Assembly (NCBI GenBank): GCA_024697845.1
Contig: JAILRZ010000168.1
Coordinates: 1-46,559 of the forward strand
Direction of reading: 5' to 3'
Length of the DNA stretch: 46,559 nt
From: Eubacterium sp.
Lineage (GTDB): Bacteria; Bacillota; Clostridia; Lachnospirales; Lachnospiraceae
The position numbers were made by a program, and so were the translations under genes. Positions within the stretch are counted from its first letter, which is position 1; each line of letters begins with the position of its first letter. Below the pieces are notes generated by a model. The model was not told the DNA's origin and made no database searches. It worked only from the letters and a program-made list of their open reading frames with translations. This document shows positions 7,830 through 16,527 of this stretch, one piece after another.

Positions 7830-9689
7830 ATGGGAAAAATATTAGATAAAATAAACAAGCCGAATGATGTTCGCAGACTGAATAAAAAATATTATAAAAA
7901 ACTTGCAGAAGAAATTCGTGAATTCTTGCTTGAAAATGTTAGTCAGACCGGAGGACATCTTGCATCCAATTTAGGAGCTGTGGAATTGACCATTGCATTG
8001 CATTCTGTAATGCGTTTTCCAAAGGATCAGATTGTCTGGGACGTAGGACATCAGGCGTATACACATAAATTACTTACAGGAAGACGTGAGGAATTTGCAA
8101 AGATGCGTCAGTTGGGGGGCATGAGCGGATTTCCGAAACGTCATGAAAGCCCTTGTGACAGTTTTGATACCGGTCATAGTTCAACATCTATTTCCGCTGC
8201 ATTGGGAATGGCTACTGCCAGAAAATTGAATGGTGGAAAAGAAAAGATTGTTGCGGTGATAGGAGATGGTGCTTTAACCGGTGGAATGGCATTGGAAGCA
8301 TTAAATAATGTCTCACAGCTAAAAGAAAATTTTGTGATTATTTTAAATGATAACAATATGTCGATTTCGGAAAATGTTGGTGGAATGTCCAATTATCTCA
8401 ATAAATTACGTGTCGGAGAACGGTATAATGAATTTAAGGTGGATGTGGAACATTCTTTAAGCAAAATTCCAATGGTTGGAAATACTCTGGTTCGTAAGGT
8501 AAAAAATACGAAAGATCATGTTAAAGGACTGTTACTGGATTCCAGTTGGTTTGATGACTGGGGAATCACTTATATTGGTCCGGTAGATGGACATAATATG
8601 AAAGAGATGATTTCAATTTTTGAACGTGCATTTAAAATTAATCATCCGATTTTGATTCATGTGAAAACAGTAAAAGGAAAAGGGTATCTTCCTGCAGAAG
8701 AAAGACCGGCATTATATCATGGAGTCGGTTCCTTTGATTTGGAAGAAGGTGCAGAAGGTAATTCAAATAAAGCGCCTTCCTATACAGATGTTTTTTCAAA
8801 GAAACTAGTTTCTATGGCAGAAAAGGATTCCAGCATTGTTGCAATTACAGCAGCGATGCCTGATGGAACAGGTCTTAGCAGATTTCAGAAGTATTATCCG
8901 GATCGATTCTTTGATGTGGGAATTGCTGAAGAACATGCAGTTACTTTTGCGGCAGGTATGGCAGTAAAAGGATTGAAACCATATTTGTCTGTCTATTCTT
9001 CCTTTTATCAAAGAGCTTATGACCAGATTCTGCATGATGTGTGTTTACAGAATCTGCCAGTGCGGTTTATCATTGATCGTGCCGGATTGGTTGGACAGGA
9101 TGGAGAAACACATCAGGGAGTATTTGATATTTCCTTCTTATCGGCAATGCCGAATATGACTGTATTGGCTCCGAAAGATGGGAATGAGTTGGAACAGGCA
9201 ATGGAATTTGCAGATACGATTGATGGACCGGTGGCAATTCGTTTTGGCAGGGGAAAAGCATATGTATCTGACCAATGGGAAGCAATGGAATTAGGAAAAG
9301 CACAGGTACTTCAGACGGGAGAAAAGGTTGCGCTTCTTGCAGTTGGTGGTATGGTGGAAGAATGTGCGAAAGCAGTAGAGCGATGCAGTCAGGACGGAAT
9401 AAATATTTCTTTCATCAATGCGCGATTTGTGAAGCCTTTTGACAAGGATATGATTCGCCAGCTTCAGAAAAAACATTCCCATCTATTGATTGTAGAGGAA
9501 GGTATTAAGCAGGGTGGTTTTGGACAAACAGTAGAAGCTTTTGTGGAAGAAGAAAAACTATCCCTGAATGTGGAAACTATGGCAATTGATGATTGTTTTG
9601 TAGAGCATGGTACGGTTCCGGAACTTAGAAAACGTTTGGGACTGGACGCAGAAACAATTTATAATAAAGTGAAAGAAAGAATGTTATGA
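7830..9689 (+). CDS. dxs: 1-deoxy-D-xylulose-5-phosphate synthase
   Basis: First enzyme of the MEP isoprenoid pathway; it condenses pyruvate with glyceraldehyde 3-phosphate using thiamine diphosphate. 619 residues (about 633 in B. subtilis). Visible landmarks: VWDVGHQAYTHKLLTGR, GHSSTSISAALGMA, the ThDP motif GDGALTGGMALEALNN, the catalytic glutamate region VGIAEEHAVTFAAGMA, and DRAGLVGQDGETHQGVFD. The ribosome site AAGGAAAGAGG is 8 bases from ATG 7830. It overlaps tlyA by 4 bases (ATGA). Confidence 0.98.
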   Translation: MGKILDKINKPNDVRRLNKKYYKKLAEEIREFLLENVSQTGGHLASNLGAVELTIALHSVMRFPKDQIVWDVGHQAYTHKLLTGRREEFAKMRQLGGMSGFPKRHESPCDSFDTGHSSTSISAALGMATARKLNGGKEKIVAVIGDGALTGGMALEALNNVSQLKENFVIILNDNNMSISENVGGMSNYLNKLRVGERYNEFKVDVEHSLSKIPMVGNTLVRKVKNTKDHVKGLLLDSSWFDDWGITYIGPVDGHNMKEMISIFERAFKINHPILIHVKTVKGKGYLPAEERPALYHGVGSFDLEEGAEGNSNKAPSYTDVFSKKLVSMAEKDSSIVAITAAMPDGTGLSRFQKYYPDRFFDVGIAEEHAVTFAAGMAVKGLKPYLSVYSSFYQRAYDQILHDVCLQNLPVRFIIDRAGLVGQDGETHQGVFDISFLSAMPNMTVLAPKDGNELEQAMEFADTIDGPVAIRFGRGKAYVSDQWEAMELGKAQVLQTGEKVALLAVGGMVEECAKAVERCSQDGINISFINARFVKPFDKDMIRQLQKKHSHLLIVEEGIKQGGFGQTVEAFVEEEKLSLNVETMAIDDCFVEHGTVPELRKRLGLDAETIYNKVKERML

Positions 9690-10492
9690 AAGAACGATTA
9701 GATGTATTGTTGGTGCAAAGAGGATTGGCACCATCCAGAGAAAAGGCAAAGGCAATTATTATGAGTGGAATTGTTTTTGTCGATAATGAGAGAGAAGATA
9801 AGGCAGGAACTTTTTTTGATGAAAAAGTTCAGATTGAAGTCCGGGGAAAAACATTGAAATATGTAAGTCGTGGTGGACTGAAATTAGAAAAGGCAATGGA
9901 ATGTTTTGGCGTTCAATTGGAAGATAAGATTTGTATGGATGTCGGGGCATCAACTGGTGGATTTACAGATTGTATGTTGCAAAATGGAGCAAAAAAAGTT
10001 TACTCTGTAGACGTAGGACATGGTCAGTTGGCATGGAAACTAGTAACGGATGAGCGAGTGGTTTGTATGGATAGAACGAATATCCGTTATGTCACACCGG
10101 ATGATATTGAAGATGAAATTGAATTTGCTTCCATTGATGTCTCTTTTATTTCTTTGACAAAAGTTCTGATGCCGGTTCGTGAATTGTTAACAGAAGACGG
10201 ACAGATTGTCTGTTTGATTAAACCACAGTTTGAAGCAGGACGGGAGAACGTAGGAAAGAAGGGCGTTGTTCGAGATAGAAAAGTACATATTCAGGTAATT
10301 GATACGGTGATTGATTTTGCAAGGGAAATCGGATTTAAAGTTTTGAATTTAGATTTTTCTCCGGTCAAGGGCCCGGAAGGAAATATAGAATATTTATTAT
10401 ATTTGCAAAAAGATTCTGAAAATCAGATCGAGGAACAGATGGTTTCTTCAACGGATGTGGTGAACGCCTCTCATGAAACTTTAGACCACTAA
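9686..10492 (+). CDS. tlyA: TlyA family rRNA 2'-O-methyltransferase (YqxC-like)
   Basis: 268 residues: an N-terminal S4 RNA-binding domain (residues 1-60, ERLDVLLVQRGLAPSREKA) and a FtsJ-type Rossmann methyltransferase domain with a SAM loop (DVGASTGGFTDCML) and catalytic-type motifs (IDVSFISLTKVL, CLIKPQFEAGRENV). Characterised TlyA proteins 2'-O-methylate 16S and 23S rRNA; 'hemolysin' is the historical name. It starts within the dxs stop. The last 25 or so residues are a polar tail outside the conserved fold. Confidence 0.93.
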   Translation: MKERLDVLLVQRGLAPSREKAKAIIMSGIVFVDNEREDKAGTFFDEKVQIEVRGKTLKYVSRGGLKLEKAMECFGVQLEDKICMDVGASTGGFTDCMLQNGAKKVYSVDVGHGQLAWKLVTDERVVCMDRTNIRYVTPDDIEDEIEFASIDVSFISLTKVLMPVRELLTEDGQIVCLIKPQFEAGRENVGKKGVVRDRKVHIQVIDTVIDFAREIGFKVLNLDFSPVKGPEGNIEYLLYLQKDSENQIEEQMVSSTDVVNASHETLDH

Positions 10493-10516
10493 TCATAAAA
10501 AGTATTTGGAGGAAAT

Positions 10517-11374
10517 ATGAACAAATTTGCGATTATTACGAATAAATACAAAGATGAAAAACAACAGCTCGCAAAAAATATTGCGGCGTACATTGAACAA
10601 AATGGTGGAAAATGTTCCATTCATAACAATGTGGATGAAAGTACCGGAGAATATCGTGAGATTCCACATAAGGAAATTCCGGAAGGAGTGGAATGTGTAA
10701 TCACCATCGGCGGAGACGGAACGCTACTACATGCAGCAAAGGATTTGAAATCCAAGGACGTTGTATTTATTGGGGTGAATAAAGGAACGTTAGGATTTCT
10801 TGCTGAAATTCATCAGGATCAGGTGGAAGATGCAATGAATCGCCTGTTAAAGAATCAGTTTCATGTGGAATCAAGAATGATGCTGGAAGGGGAAGTGATT
10901 CGAAAGGATGAAGTGGTATTTCGAGGGAATGTGTTGAATGAAATTGTAATTCATCGCGGTCGGGATTTTTCTGTTACGACGTTGGAAGTGTTTGTAAATC
11001 AGCAAATGTTAGGAAGATATTCGGCGGATGGAATGATTTACTCTACGCCTACCGGATCTACGGCATATAATCTGTCAGCAGGAGGCCCTGTTGCCAGACC
11101 GGATTCCAAAATGATTATTATGACGCCAATTTGTCCTCACAGTATTGGTGGAAGAAGTATAATTTTTTCCAAAAAGGATGTGCTGGAAACAGTAATCGGG
11201 CCGGCAAAACATCCGAACATCGAAGGCAGAACCGTTATTTTTGATGGGGATAGCGTGTTTGAAGTAGTGTCAGGAGATAAAATTCGTGTGCAAATGGCAG
11301 TTGAGGAAACAAAGATTGCAAAATTGGATGATAGTAGTTTCCTCCAGGCAATTAAAGATAAAATAGGAGATTAG
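10517..11374 (+). CDS. nadK: NAD kinase
   Basis: 285-residue ATP-NAD kinase that makes NADP. It carries the GGDGTLLHAAK catalytic/nucleotide motif near residue 67, the NEIVIHRG segment, and the NAD-binding loop STPTGSTAYNLSAGGPV near residues 174-190. TTTGGAGGAAAT precedes ATG 10517. It sits between tlyA and argR, as in many Clostridia, and argR follows one base after its stop. Confidence 0.97.
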   Translation: MNKFAIITNKYKDEKQQLAKNIAAYIEQNGGKCSIHNNVDESTGEYREIPHKEIPEGVECVITIGGDGTLLHAAKDLKSKDVVFIGVNKGTLGFLAEIHQDQVEDAMNRLLKNQFHVESRMMLEGEVIRKDEVVFRGNVLNEIVIHRGRDFSVTTLEVFVNQQMLGRYSADGMIYSTPTGSTAYNLSAGGPVARPDSKMIIMTPICPHSIGGRSIIFSKKDVLETVIGPAKHPNIEGRTVIFDGDSVFEVVSGDKIRVQMAVEETKIAKLDDSSFLQAIKDKIGD

Positions 11375-11375
11375 T

Positions 11376-11831
11376 ATGAAATCAGGAAGACAAAAGGCGA
11401 TACTGGAATTAATCCGTCTGTATGAAATTGACACGCAGGAGGAATTGGTAAAGCGATTAAAGGAAAAAGGATTTGAGGTTACTCAGGCAACGATTTCCAG
11501 AGATATTAAACAATTGCATTTGATTAAAGTTCCTGCGTCTACAGGAAAGCAGAAATATGCGGTTTCTGCAATGGAAGATCAGACTACTGCCAACAAATAT
11601 ATGAGAGTTTTGGCAGATGGCATTATTTCTGTAGAATCTGCAGGGAATATCTTAGTGATTAAAACCGGTTCCGGATTGGCCATGGCAGTGGCAGCTGCAG
11701 TGGATTCCTTGAAACTGGAAGGAGTCTTAGGGAGTATTGCAGGAGATGACACAGTAATGTGTGTCGTAAAAGAACATAGTCAAATATCTCAGGTGGTTCG
11801 GCAATTGAATCATTTGAGTAATCGGGGTTAA
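11376..11831 (+). CDS. argR: Arginine repressor ArgR/AhrC
   Basis: 151-residue arginine-responsive transcription regulator. The N-terminal winged helix (residues 1-70) shows QEELVKRLKEKG and TQATISRDIKQLHLIK; the C-terminal hexamerisation/arginine domain ends with GVLGSIAGDDTVMCVV, where the GDDT motif contacts arginine in the family. An AGGAGATTAG site, inside the end of nadK, precedes ATG 11376. Position between tlyA/nadK and recN is conserved in Firmicutes (ahrC in B. subtilis). No convincing ARG box was found nearby. Confidence 0.95.
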   Translation: MKSGRQKAILELIRLYEIDTQEELVKRLKEKGFEVTQATISRDIKQLHLIKVPASTGKQKYAVSAMEDQTTANKYMRVLADGIISVESAGNILVIKTGSGLAMAVAAAVDSLKLEGVLGSIAGDDTVMCVVKEHSQISQVVRQLNHLSNRG

Positions 11832-11863
11832 ATACTTGGAGAAAACACAAGAAGGAGGAAATC

Positions 11864-13549
11864 ATGTTACAAAATCTACACGTAAAAAATTTAGCTTTAA
11901 TTGAGGAAGTGGACGTGGACTTCCAAAACGGACTGATTGTGTTTACAGGAGAAACCGGAGCGGGAAAATCCTTGCTTCTCGGCTCGGTGAATGTTGCCTT
12001 GGGACAGAAGGTATCTAGGGAATTGATTCGTCAAGGAACGGACTATCTGTTAGTGGAACTAACCTTTTCTGTGAAAGAGCAGGAAATGGAGCGTTTAAGA
12101 GCTATGGATATATACATGGAAGACAATAGCGTTACCGTAACTAGAAAAATTTCCGGAGGTCGCAGTGTTTCAAAAATCAACGGAGAAACCGTTAATCTGG
12201 CAACATTAAAAAAAGCAATGGCTCTATTACTGGACATCTATGGACAGCACGAACACCAGTCTTTATTATATCCAAAAAAACAAATGGAAATCCTGGATAT
12301 TTATGCTAAAGATGAAATGGAATCTCTGCTGGAAAAACAGAAGAATCTATTTCGTCAATATCAGCAGTTAAAAAAACAGTTTGAAGAGATGGATATGGAT
12401 GAGTCCAAAAGAGCTAGAAAAATTGAATTTTTGGAATATGAAGTGAATGAAATCTGCTCGGCGAATTTGCAGTGTGGTGAGGATCAACTGTTGGAAAAGG
12501 AATTTCGAAAGATTTCAAACGGCAGAGAAATCCTGGGACATTTATCCGAAGTATATCATGAGATTGGTTATGATTCGGCACAGGGCGCCGGAGAATGTAT
12601 TTCTCGGGCGATTCGGAGTATCAGTTCAATTTCTGAGATGGATGAACAGATTCCTGAATTTCAAAATATGCTTTTTGAATTGGACGAATTATGTCGTAAT
12701 CTGGCAGGAGAGATTTCGGCATATCATCAGGAAATGGAGTTTGACGCAGAGTATGCGAAAGAAGTCGGGGAACGATTGGATTTGATTAATCATTTGAAAT
12801 TGAAGTTTGGACAAAGCATTGATGAAATCCTTTTGTATGCAGAACAGAAAGAAAAAGAATTGGACACTCTGAAGAATTATGAGTTGGTGGCAGAAGAAAC
12901 GAAAAAGCAGATTCAGAAGGCCTACAACAAGATGGAAATACTTTGCGGACAGATTTCTGATATACGAAAAAAGGCGGCTCGAAAATTAGAACAGGAAATC
13001 AAAAATGCATTAATGGAATTGAATTTCCTTTCTGTAGAATTTGAAATTTCCATAAATAGGAAGAATGAAATTGGTGAAAATGGATATGATGATATTGAAT
13101 TTTTAATTTCAACAAATCCGGGAGAGCCGAGAAAACCGTTGGGAAAAGTTGCTTCCGGAGGTGAATTGTCTAGAGTGATGCTTGCAATTAAATCAATTTT
13201 GGCATCAGAAGAAGATGTAGATACCTTGATTTTTGATGAAATTGATACCGGAATCAGTGGAATTACTGCTCAGAAAGTTGCTGAGAAGATGGCAAAAATC
13301 AGTCGAAAACATCAGATACTTTGTATCTCCCATTTATCCCAGATTGCTGCAATGGCAGATGACCATTATTTAATTGAAAAGAAATTGGAACATGAAAGAA
13401 CCATAACGAATATTTCACGTTTGAATCGTCAGCAATCCATTCAGGAAATTGTACGAATTAACAGTGGAAGCGAAGTGACAGATGCCGCGCTGAAACAGGC
13501 CGAAGAATTGAAAGAAATGGCAGAACAAGTAAAAAGTAACTTGAGTTAA
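11864..13549 (+). CDS. recN: DNA repair protein RecN
   Basis: 561-residue SMC-like ATPase of double-strand-break repair (576 in B. subtilis). Walker A is at residues about 29-40 (TGETGAGKSLLLGS), and a GQHEHQSL motif follows the N-lobe. Two coiled-coil stretches flank a middle segment, and the C-terminal lobe has the ABC signature VASGGELSRVMLAIK, Walker B (TLIFDEIDTGISG) and ISHLSQIAAMADDHY. A strong AAGGAGGAAATC ribosome site precedes ATG 11864. A strong hairpin terminator follows 21 bases after the stop. Confidence 0.98.
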   Translation: MLQNLHVKNLALIEEVDVDFQNGLIVFTGETGAGKSLLLGSVNVALGQKVSRELIRQGTDYLLVELTFSVKEQEMERLRAMDIYMEDNSVTVTRKISGGRSVSKINGETVNLATLKKAMALLLDIYGQHEHQSLLYPKKQMEILDIYAKDEMESLLEKQKNLFRQYQQLKKQFEEMDMDESKRARKIEFLEYEVNEICSANLQCGEDQLLEKEFRKISNGREILGHLSEVYHEIGYDSAQGAGECISRAIRSISSISEMDEQIPEFQNMLFELDELCRNLAGEISAYHQEMEFDAEYAKEVGERLDLINHLKLKFGQSIDEILLYAEQKEKELDTLKNYELVAEETKKQIQKAYNKMEILCGQISDIRKKAARKLEQEIKNALMELNFLSVEFEISINRKNEIGENGYDDIEFLISTNPGEPRKPLGKVASGGELSRVMLAIKSILASEEDVDTLIFDEIDTGISGITAQKVAEKMAKISRKHQILCISHLSQIAAMADDHYLIEKKLEHERTITNISRLNRQQSIQEIVRINSGSEVTDAALKQAEELKEMAEQVKSNLS

Positions 13550-13570
13550 ATGAAGATTAGAATCCATATT

Positions 13571-13600
13571 AAGAAGGAGGAGAGTACCTCCTTCTTTTTT
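13571..13600 (+). terminator. Rho-independent terminator after recN
   Basis: Perfect 10-base stem AAGAAGGAGG (13571-13580) / CCTCCTTCTT (13587-13596), loop AGAGTA, T-run to 13600. It ends the housekeeping cluster and leaves spoIVB to be transcribed separately. The ascending arm contains an anti-SD-like AAGGAGG, but the spoIVB ribosome site is a different one at about 13612. Confidence 0.92.
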
Positions 13601-13624
13601 GTTATACAATTATGGAGGAACAAT

Positions 13625-14674
13625 ATGAGTAAGAAAAAAATAAAAATTATAGGAAAATATCTATTTTTGGCAGGACTGATTATTGGAATTGTATCGGTGA
13701 TCCTTTATGAAAAGGATCATCCGTTTCGGACAATGGCAGTGGACTATCAGATAAAGGAAGAATATGTTTATCCGGTTGGATTACCGGTAGGGATTTATCT
13801 GAGAACAAATGGTGTTATGGTAATTGACACAGTAACTGTGGAAGGAAAAGATGGAACAGTAAAAAATCCTACAAATGGGAGAATTCATTCAGGAGATTAT
13901 ATTACTGCATTTAATGGGGAACCGGTGGGAAACAAGTCGAAACTGCAATATCTGATTCAAAAAAATCAAATCAGTCCGGTTGTGTTGTCGGTGGTTTCAA
14001 ATAACATCTGGAAAAAGGTTCAAATTACTCCCGTGAAGACAAAAAATGGAGAGTATCAACTGGGGATTTGGATTCGAGATGATATGCAAAGTATCGGTAC
14101 GCTTAGTTTCATTACAGAGAGTAGACAGTTTTTTTCGTTGGGACATGGAATCTGTGATATTGATACCGGAGCTTTATTGTCCTCCAATGAAGGATCTCTG
14201 TATTTAGCAAATGTCTGGGGAGTCAAGAAAGGAGAACCGGGTAAACCAGGTGGTTTGTGCGGTTCTATTGACTATTCCAATCAAAAAATGATAGGGAAAA
14301 TCGAAGTGAATTCTTCCAATGGAATCTGGGGAACAATATTTGGAAATCAATTGAAACCGTATCAGATTGAAAAGATGAAAGTGGGACATAGTGATTTTGT
14401 CAGAACCGGGAATGCGAAAATTAAATTCATATGGAAAGGAAAACCGCGATATTATGATATAGAGATTGTTCAATTGGATACTTCATTAACAGAAAAGAAT
14501 ATGGTGGTTCATATTACAGACAAAAAACTGTTAAAGCAGACCAATGGGATTGTTCAGGGGATGAGCGGTTGTCCAATCATTCAAAAGAATCGTGTGGTTG
14601 GGGTGCTGACCCATGTTATGGTGAACCATCCTAACTTTGGTTACGGCATTGTAATTGATAAAATTTGTCAATAA
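13625..14674 (+). CDS. spoIVB: Stage IV sporulation protein B, signalling serine protease
   Basis: 349-residue SpoIVB (S55 family; 425 in B. subtilis). In the forespore it is secreted across the membrane and cleaves SpoIVFA to activate pro-sigma-K processing. An N-terminal membrane helix (residues 10-28) is followed by a PDZ region (about residues 95-150, with GDYITAFNGEPV). The catalytic domain has a histidine in LGHGICDIDTG (H174) and a serine in QGMSGCPIIQ (S314). Position 316 is Cys where B. subtilis has Ser; the nucleophile equivalent (first Ser) is kept. ATG 13625 has TATGGAGGAACAAT in front; a longer in-frame start at 13550 would run through the terminator stem. No clear sigma-G box was assigned. 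Confidence 0.95.
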   Translation: MSKKKIKIIGKYLFLAGLIIGIVSVILYEKDHPFRTMAVDYQIKEEYVYPVGLPVGIYLRTNGVMVIDTVTVEGKDGTVKNPTNGRIHSGDYITAFNGEPVGNKSKLQYLIQKNQISPVVLSVVSNNIWKKVQITPVKTKNGEYQLGIWIRDDMQSIGTLSFITESRQFFSLGHGICDIDTGALLSSNEGSLYLANVWGVKKGEPGKPGGLCGSIDYSNQKMIGKIEVNSSNGIWGTIFGNQLKPYQIEKMKVGHSDFVRTGNAKIKFIWKGKPRYYDIEIVQLDTSLTEKNMVVHITDKKLLKQTNGIVQGMSGCPIIQKNRVVGVLTHVMVNHPNFGYGIVIDKICQ

Positions 14675-14758
14675 ATAGAGAAATCCTGTGAAAAATGTAG
14701 TATAATAAAGATTACGTTTAGATAAAATGAAAAACTAGGGTATATTAGGAGGCAGAAA

Positions 14759-15511
14759 ATGGCAGTGAATAATTCAGAACTTGTAAGAGAACTTGAGGAA
14801 CTTATTAAAAAGTACAATCGAAAACCAGAGAAAAAAATCAAAAAACGTGAGATTGTAGAAATGTTCCAGGAAACTGAAATTATTGTACCATGTCGTGCAA
14901 ATTTGGGAGATAATCAGATTTATGATGAGTATATTGAAGAAGTAACATTGAAACCTGATGTTGTAAAAGATGGTTACAGCACACGATTACTTCCGGTATT
15001 TACAACTTATGAACAGATTCCGATAGACTACATGGGAAAATTTTCACTGATTCGTATGCCGGCATCTTCTGCCTATGCATTTATGAATGAATCGGAAGAA
15101 TTACATGGAATTGTGATTAATCCATTTACGGAATCTAATATGGAATTGAGAAAAAAGAGAGTTTCTCCATCCAGCGCTACGAAAAGTTATGTAAAGCCAA
15201 CAACAGGAGCATTCAGAGGAATTAATCAGAAGGCAATGATTGTATTTAATAATCAGAGATACAATGTTGCGAAATCTCCGTTTACAATTGGAAGAGCTGG
15301 AACGGATATTACAATTCCGGAAACTTATATTTCTAAAATTCACGCAATTATTTCATACAAAGACGGAAAATATAAATTGGCAGATTATGGTTCCACCAAC
15401 GGGACAAAGTTAAATGGAAAAGAATTAAAGCCAAAGGTTTATTATGAACTTCGTGATGGCTATGAAATACAGTTATCAGATCAGGAAATCCTTCACGTTT
15501 ATATCAGTTAA
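14759..15511 (+). CDS. SseB-like N-terminal domain fused to a C-terminal FHA domain
   Basis: 250-residue cytosolic protein. Residues about 30-130 look like an SseB N-terminal domain (STRLLPVFTTYEQIP; ELHGIVINPFTESNMEL). A basic, Ser/Thr-rich linker (residues 131-155) leads to a complete forkhead-associated domain (about 165-250) with the phosphothreonine-binding set GR (R179), S192, H195 and GSTNGTKLNG (N214). FHA domains bind phosphothreonine peptides; the SseB role is unknown. It has a TTAGGAGGCA ribosome site. A TATAAT at 14701 may be its promoter, but no good -35 is seen. The gene lies between spoIVB and spo0A, which are adjacent in most spore formers. The domain calls are from motif reading; function is not known. 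Confidence 0.8.
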   Translation: MAVNNSELVRELEELIKKYNRKPEKKIKKREIVEMFQETEIIVPCRANLGDNQIYDEYIEEVTLKPDVVKDGYSTRLLPVFTTYEQIPIDYMGKFSLIRMPASSAYAFMNESEELHGIVINPFTESNMELRKKRVSPSSATKSYVKPTTGAFRGINQKAMIVFNNQRYNVAKSPFTIGRAGTDITIPETYISKIHAIISYKDGKYKLADYGSTNGTKLNGKELKPKVYYELRDGYEIQLSDQEILHVYIS

Positions 15512-15528
15512 TGATTACGTAAACCAAA

Positions 15529-15535
15529 TGTCGAA
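15529..15535 (+). promoter_or_regulatory. Candidate Spo0A box upstream of spo0A
   Basis: TGTCGAA matches the core of the Spo0A-P binding site (TGTCGAA) and lies 35 bases upstream of the predicted -35 of spo0A, consistent with autoregulation. One short site only. Confidence 0.5.
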
Positions 15536-15563
15536 TTATGGGGAATTATGCGATTGATTCTTG

Positions 15564-15592
15564 TTGAATCCGAGAAGATTACAAATTATAAT
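15564..15592 (+). promoter_or_regulatory. Sigma-A type promoter of spo0A
   Basis: TTGAAT (15564-15569), 17-base spacer, consensus TATAAT (15587-15592), 55 bases before ATG 15647. Confidence 0.65.
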
Positions 15593-15646
15593 CATCTTTG
15601 TCAAATTAATTCAAACAGTACTGTAATTTGATATTGAGGAGGAAAA

Positions 15647-16447
15647 ATGAATAAAATTAATGTAGCGGTTGTTGACGATAATGAACATATTTTGGAAACA
15701 ATCTGTGATACATTAGAAAAAGATGACGAAATCAGTATTATCGGAAAAGCGAAAAACGGGGAAGAAGCTTTTGATTTAATTAAACATAAGAATCCCGATG
15801 TGGTAATTCTTGATATTATTATGCCGAAGATGGATGGATTGTCCTTAATGGACAAAGTACAAAATGACGGTACAATGATTAAATTGCCATTCTTTATCGT
15901 GACTTCAGCAATCAGTAATGAAAAAGTGATTCAGGATGCTTTTGTCAACGGGGCGGGGTATTATCTGCTGAAGCCTTTTGAAATGGAAATGATTTGCGAC
16001 CGTGTAAAAGGGTTTAAGTCTTATAAAAGAAATCTTCCGGAAAACAAGAAAATCGTAGGAGCAGCTGAAAACCGGAAAGAATTTATGAATCGAAATATTG
16101 AGAGTGATGTAACTGCAATTATCCATGATGTAGGAGTTCCGGCACATATTAAAGGATATCAGTATTTGAGAGAAGCGATTATTATGTGTGTGAATGATAA
16201 TGAGATGCTTAATTCCATTACAAAAATTCTGTATCCGTCCATTGCCAAGAAATTTCAAACTACATCAAGCAGAGTGGAACGAGCGATTCGACATGCCATT
16301 GAAGTGGCCTGGAATCGTGGGAAAATGGAAACGATTGATGAATTATTTGGTTATACCATAAACGTTGAAAAGGGAAAACCGACTAACTCGGAATTCATTG
16401 CTCTGATTTCAGACAAAATCAGACTGGAATATAAATGCAGGTCATAA
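15647..16447 (+). CDS. spo0A: Sporulation master regulator Spo0A
   Basis: 266-residue response regulator (267 in B. subtilis). Receiver domain residues 1-125 with the acidic pair D10/D11 and phosphoacceptor D56 in VVILDIIMP, the Thr in the switch region (VTSAISNEK) and a conserved Lys (LLKPFEME). The C-terminal Spo0A DNA-binding domain (about 150-266) has the near-invariant [15 protein letters not shown] and [17 protein letters not shown] strong TGAGGAGGAAAA site precedes ATG 15647. Candidate Spo0A box and sigma-A promoter lie upstream. In the family phosphorylated Spo0A commits the cell to sporulation and, in Clostridia, other stationary-phase programmes. Confidence 0.98.
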   Translation: MNKINVAVVDDNEHILETICDTLEKDDEISIIGKAKNGEEAFDLIKHKNPDVVILDIIMPKMDGLSLMDKVQNDGTMIKLPFFIVTSAISNEKVIQDAFVNGAGYYLLKPFEMEMICDRVKGFKSYKRNLPENKKIVGAAENRKEFMNRNIESDVTAIIHDVGVPAHIKGYQYLREAIIMCVNDNEMLNSITKILYPSIAKKFQTTSSRVERAIRHAIEVAWNRGKMETIDELFGYTINVEKGKPTNSEFIALISDKIRLEYKCRS

Positions 16448-16527
16448 TTTTTCAAAAAGTGACTATCTATTTATCGAAAATTTTAGTATGATATACATAA
16501 GAAAAAACATACCAGGGAGGAAATAAG

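Noticed and set aside
12447-12785. 112-codon frame inside recN
   Set aside because: Different frame within a clearly conserved recN coding region; composition looks random and there is no ribosome site.
13550-13624. Longer SpoIVB start
   Set aside because: It would translate through the recN terminator stem. The start at 13625 has a proper ribosome site and membrane helix.
15539-15569. Sigma-H promoter of spo0A
   Set aside because: GGGAATT and GAAT are present, but the gap is several bases too long for the sigma-H consensus.
15597-15605. Second Spo0A box (TTTGTCAAA) upstream of spo0A
   Set aside because: It lacks the G of the TGTCGAA core and lies downstream of the promoter; too weak to call.
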